From Lachnospiraceae bacterium NC2004 (GTDB lineage Bacteria > Bacillota > Clostridia > Lachnospirales > Lachnospiraceae), in NCBI GenBank assembly GCA_000621905.1, contig JHXB01000010.1:50140-114139 (forward strand): a stretch of 64,000 nucleotides of DNA. The letters run 5' to 3'. Positions 62,533-64,000 of this stretch are shown here, one piece after another. A model generated the notes under the pieces. The model ran no database searches and was not told where the DNA came from. It saw nothing but the letters and a program-made list of their open reading frames with translations. How positions within the stretch are numbered: position 1 is the stretch's first letter; every line of letters begins with the position of its first letter. The position numbers and the translations under genes were made by a program.

Positions 62533-63579
62533 ATGTCTAAGAATCCATTTACAATAATATTCGGAATTGAGCCGGATTCTATGATTCCGAGAAATGCTGA
62601 GTATAATCAAGTAATAAGTGATTTTACGAGTTCGAGTCCGGTTTCGTACGCGTATGTAATCACAGGTGTTAGGGGCTGTGGCAAGACGGTCTTAATGACA
62701 TCTATCCAAAATCATTTTTCCAAACAGGGCGACTGGATAACTCTGCGATTGAATCCCGATTTAGACTTATATGAATCTTCTATCAGCCAGTTGAGTGAAC
62801 ATATAAGTATAAAGAGTGAGATTATAACGGAAGCAAGTGTGTCATTTGCAGGTATTGGAGGTGGCGTTGCCAGACGCTCTCTATCTGATAATGAAACACT
62901 CCTTAAGAAGATGTTGATCGAAGCCAAGAAGAAAAAGAAACGAGTCTTGATTACGATTGACGAAGTGTCTAATACCGCCAATATAAAGACATTCTTTCAT
63001 TCATATCAATCTTTTATCGGAGAAAGACTACCGGTATTTTTACTTATCACTGCTTTGCCGGAGAATTTTAGCGCTTTGTCAAATGCAAAAAACAGTACGT
63101 TCATTCGTAGACTTCCTAAGATTAGACTTCACGGGCTAAGTGATGTACTGGTTGAAGATAAATATATGGAGATATTTTCCTTAAATCAAGATGAGGCACT
63201 TGTTCTTACAAAACTTATAAAAGGATACCCGTATGCTTTTCAGCTTTTAGGAACACTTTTATGGGATTCTCATAAAAAAGAAGTTGATGATAGCATTTTA
63301 CGAGAACTTGATACAATGCTATATGACGGATCATACAAGGCTATCTGGGATCATTTGACTGAAAATGAGAGACGAGTTGTTTTGGCGATTGCCCATAGCG
63401 AAGATTCGACTATCAAGAGTATTCGTCAAGAATTAGGTATGGAATCCAATCAATTCTCGCCATATAGAGAGAACCTTAAAGACAACGGGCTTATAGACAC
63501 CAATACATACGGCAAGATATATTTCACACTTCCGAGATTCAAGGAGTTTACTAATCGCATAGAGAGATATATGATATAA
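62533..63579 (+). CDS. AAA ATPase with C-terminal winged helix (AAA_16-like)
   Basis: A 348-aa ORC/STAND-like ATPase. FGIEPDSMIPR at the start is followed by Walker A ITGVRGCGKT near 45, Walker B VLITIDEV near 139, sensor LLITALPENF and the arginine segment FIRRLPKIRLHGLS. The C-terminal 80 residues form a winged helix (LTENERRVVLAIAH, SIRQELGM, LKDNGLID). The SD (GAGGTG) sits 7 bases before the ATG. Three iterons overlap its promoter, so autoregulation is likely. A regulator or stress ATPase; no toxin or effector partner is visible to the right within the window. Confidence 0.9.
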   Translation: MSKNPFTIIFGIEPDSMIPRNAEYNQVISDFTSSSPVSYAYVITGVRGCGKTVLMTSIQNHFSKQGDWITLRLNPDLDLYESSISQLSEHISIKSEIITEASVSFAGIGGGVARRSLSDNETLLKKMLIEAKKKKKRVLITIDEVSNTANIKTFFHSYQSFIGERLPVFLLITALPENFSALSNAKNSTFIRRLPKIRLHGLSDVLVEDKYMEIFSLNQDEALVLTKLIKGYPYAFQLLGTLLWDSHKKEVDDSILRELDTMLYDGSYKAIWDHLTENERRVVLAIAHSEDSTIKSIRQELGMESNQFSPYRENLKDNGLIDTNTYGKIYFTLPRFKEFTNRIERYMI

Positions 63580-63591
63580 CTGTCAAAATTA

Positions 63592-63624
63592 ACGCTCCGG
63601 TGGGGATTGTCTCTACTGGAGCGT
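63592..63624. terminator. Hairpin after the ATPase gene
   Basis: A 10-bp stem ACGCTCCGGT / ACTGGAGCGT with one G-U pair; the T-run is poor. Confidence 0.7.
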
Positions 63625-63649
63625 ATTGTTATATAATTAGCACAATGTA

Positions 63650-63678
63650 TTGAAAATTGTGATTAGTGATGATATAAT
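63650..63678 (+). promoter_or_regulatory. Promoter of the terminal HTH gene
   Basis: TTGAAA (63650-63655), 17-bp spacer, TATAAT (63673-63678), followed by a small CCGA-aaag-TCGG hairpin at the expected start. Confidence 0.75.
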
Positions 63679-63708
63679 ATCCGAAAAGTCGGAAAGGAAG
63701 AAACTGTT

Positions 63709-64000
63709 ATGAATTTATATGAAAAGATATTTGATAGACTAACGGAATTACATATGACCCAGATTGAATTGTCACGAAGAACTGGAATTGCTACAAGCAC
63801 CATCAATGACTGGCGTAAGAAAAAGATTAATCCACAGGCGGATAAACTTGTTACTATTTGTAAGGCGCTTGATATGTCTCTTGTGGATTTGCTTTGTGAT
63901 GCAAATGAAGTCGATAAACAGACACATGCAGATTACATAATTGACGAAAACCACATTTTAGAAGTATTTAGAACATCGGATGCTGAAACAAAACGAAGAT
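63709..64000 (+). CDS. XRE-type HTH protein (3' end outside window)
   Basis: The first 97 codons are visible, open to the window edge. A Cro/C1 HTH occupies residues about 4-64: MTQIELSRRTGIATSTINDW, KINPQADKLVTICKALDM and VDLLCD. The remaining residues (ADYIIDENHILEVFRTSD) begin a second region of unknown kind. SD GGAAAGGAAG and a clear promoter. Probably a repressor of itself or of a gene to the right. Confidence 0.88.
   Translation, partial: MNLYEKIFDRLTELHMTQIELSRRTGIATSTINDWRKKKINPQADKLVTICKALDMSLVDLLCDANEVDKQTHADYIIDENHILEVFRTSDAETKRR

Overview
The window looks like chromosome of an anaerobic, low-GC, Gram-positive member of the Clostridia, most probably Lachnospiraceae. The reasons are the AT-rich DNA with strong AGGAGG ribosome-binding sites and several TTG starts, a type III glutamine synthetase, an ANTAR nitrogen regulator, a two-rubredoxin rubrerythrin, chemoreceptor and hybrid-kinase genes, DUF4143 ATPases, a DUF1846 protein and very large GLUG-repeat proteins. 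The genus cannot be named from this sequence alone.

Nitrogen assimilation runs along the left third, interrupted by an island. The genes are glnN (5' end outside the window), an ammonium transporter with a fused C-terminal PII domain, then after the island gltB-gltD (glutamate synthase), a short glutamine-synthetase-like protein, and an ANTAR antiterminator whose receiver domain has lost its phosphorylation residues. The gltB leader contains a hexaloop hairpin of ANTAR-target type that overlaps an intrinsic terminator, so a local regulatory circuit is plausible.

The island (about 4.3-10.9 kb) carries an LRR (BspA/DUF285-like) protein, a WYL regulator, an unknown 554-aa protein with a strong internal translation start, a patatin-like phospholipase, a divergent XRE repressor and an unknown 323-aa protein. 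It is bounded by a promoter plus 5'-gene segment present intact on the left and decayed on the right, and outside that by two copies of a cloverleaf-like repeat whose stem bases have changed in compensating pairs.

From 19.5 to 28 kb come housekeeping and accessory genes: aldo/keto reductase, AAA ATPase/DUF4143, peptide deformylase, a broken AAA ATPase, a PLD-helicase-DUF3427 protein next to a NUDIX hydrolase, YccF, an alpha/beta hydrolase and rubrerythrin. From 28.4 to 40.7 kb lies an operon for a 3461-aa protein with a prepilin signal and more than 30 GLUG-type repeats, followed by three small pilin-like proteins. This looks like a pilus whose adhesin is itself a giant pilin.

From 41.6 to 46.4 kb two convergent hybrid histidine kinases share nearly the same kinase core but have different sensors (dCACHE, FIST). 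From 46.6 to 58.9 kb there are small membrane proteins, three large cytoplasmic-looking proteins of unknown function, a three-TM protein with a large outer domain, and a soluble PAS chemoreceptor. The right end has HD and DUF1846 genes, a repeat-rich gap, an EamA transporter, an AAA ATPase with three 29-bp iterons before it, and a truncated HTH gene. Terminal-inverted repeats of the family beginning GTCATTCTGAGCG are scattered throughout. No rRNA, tRNA, CRISPR array or transposase was recognised.
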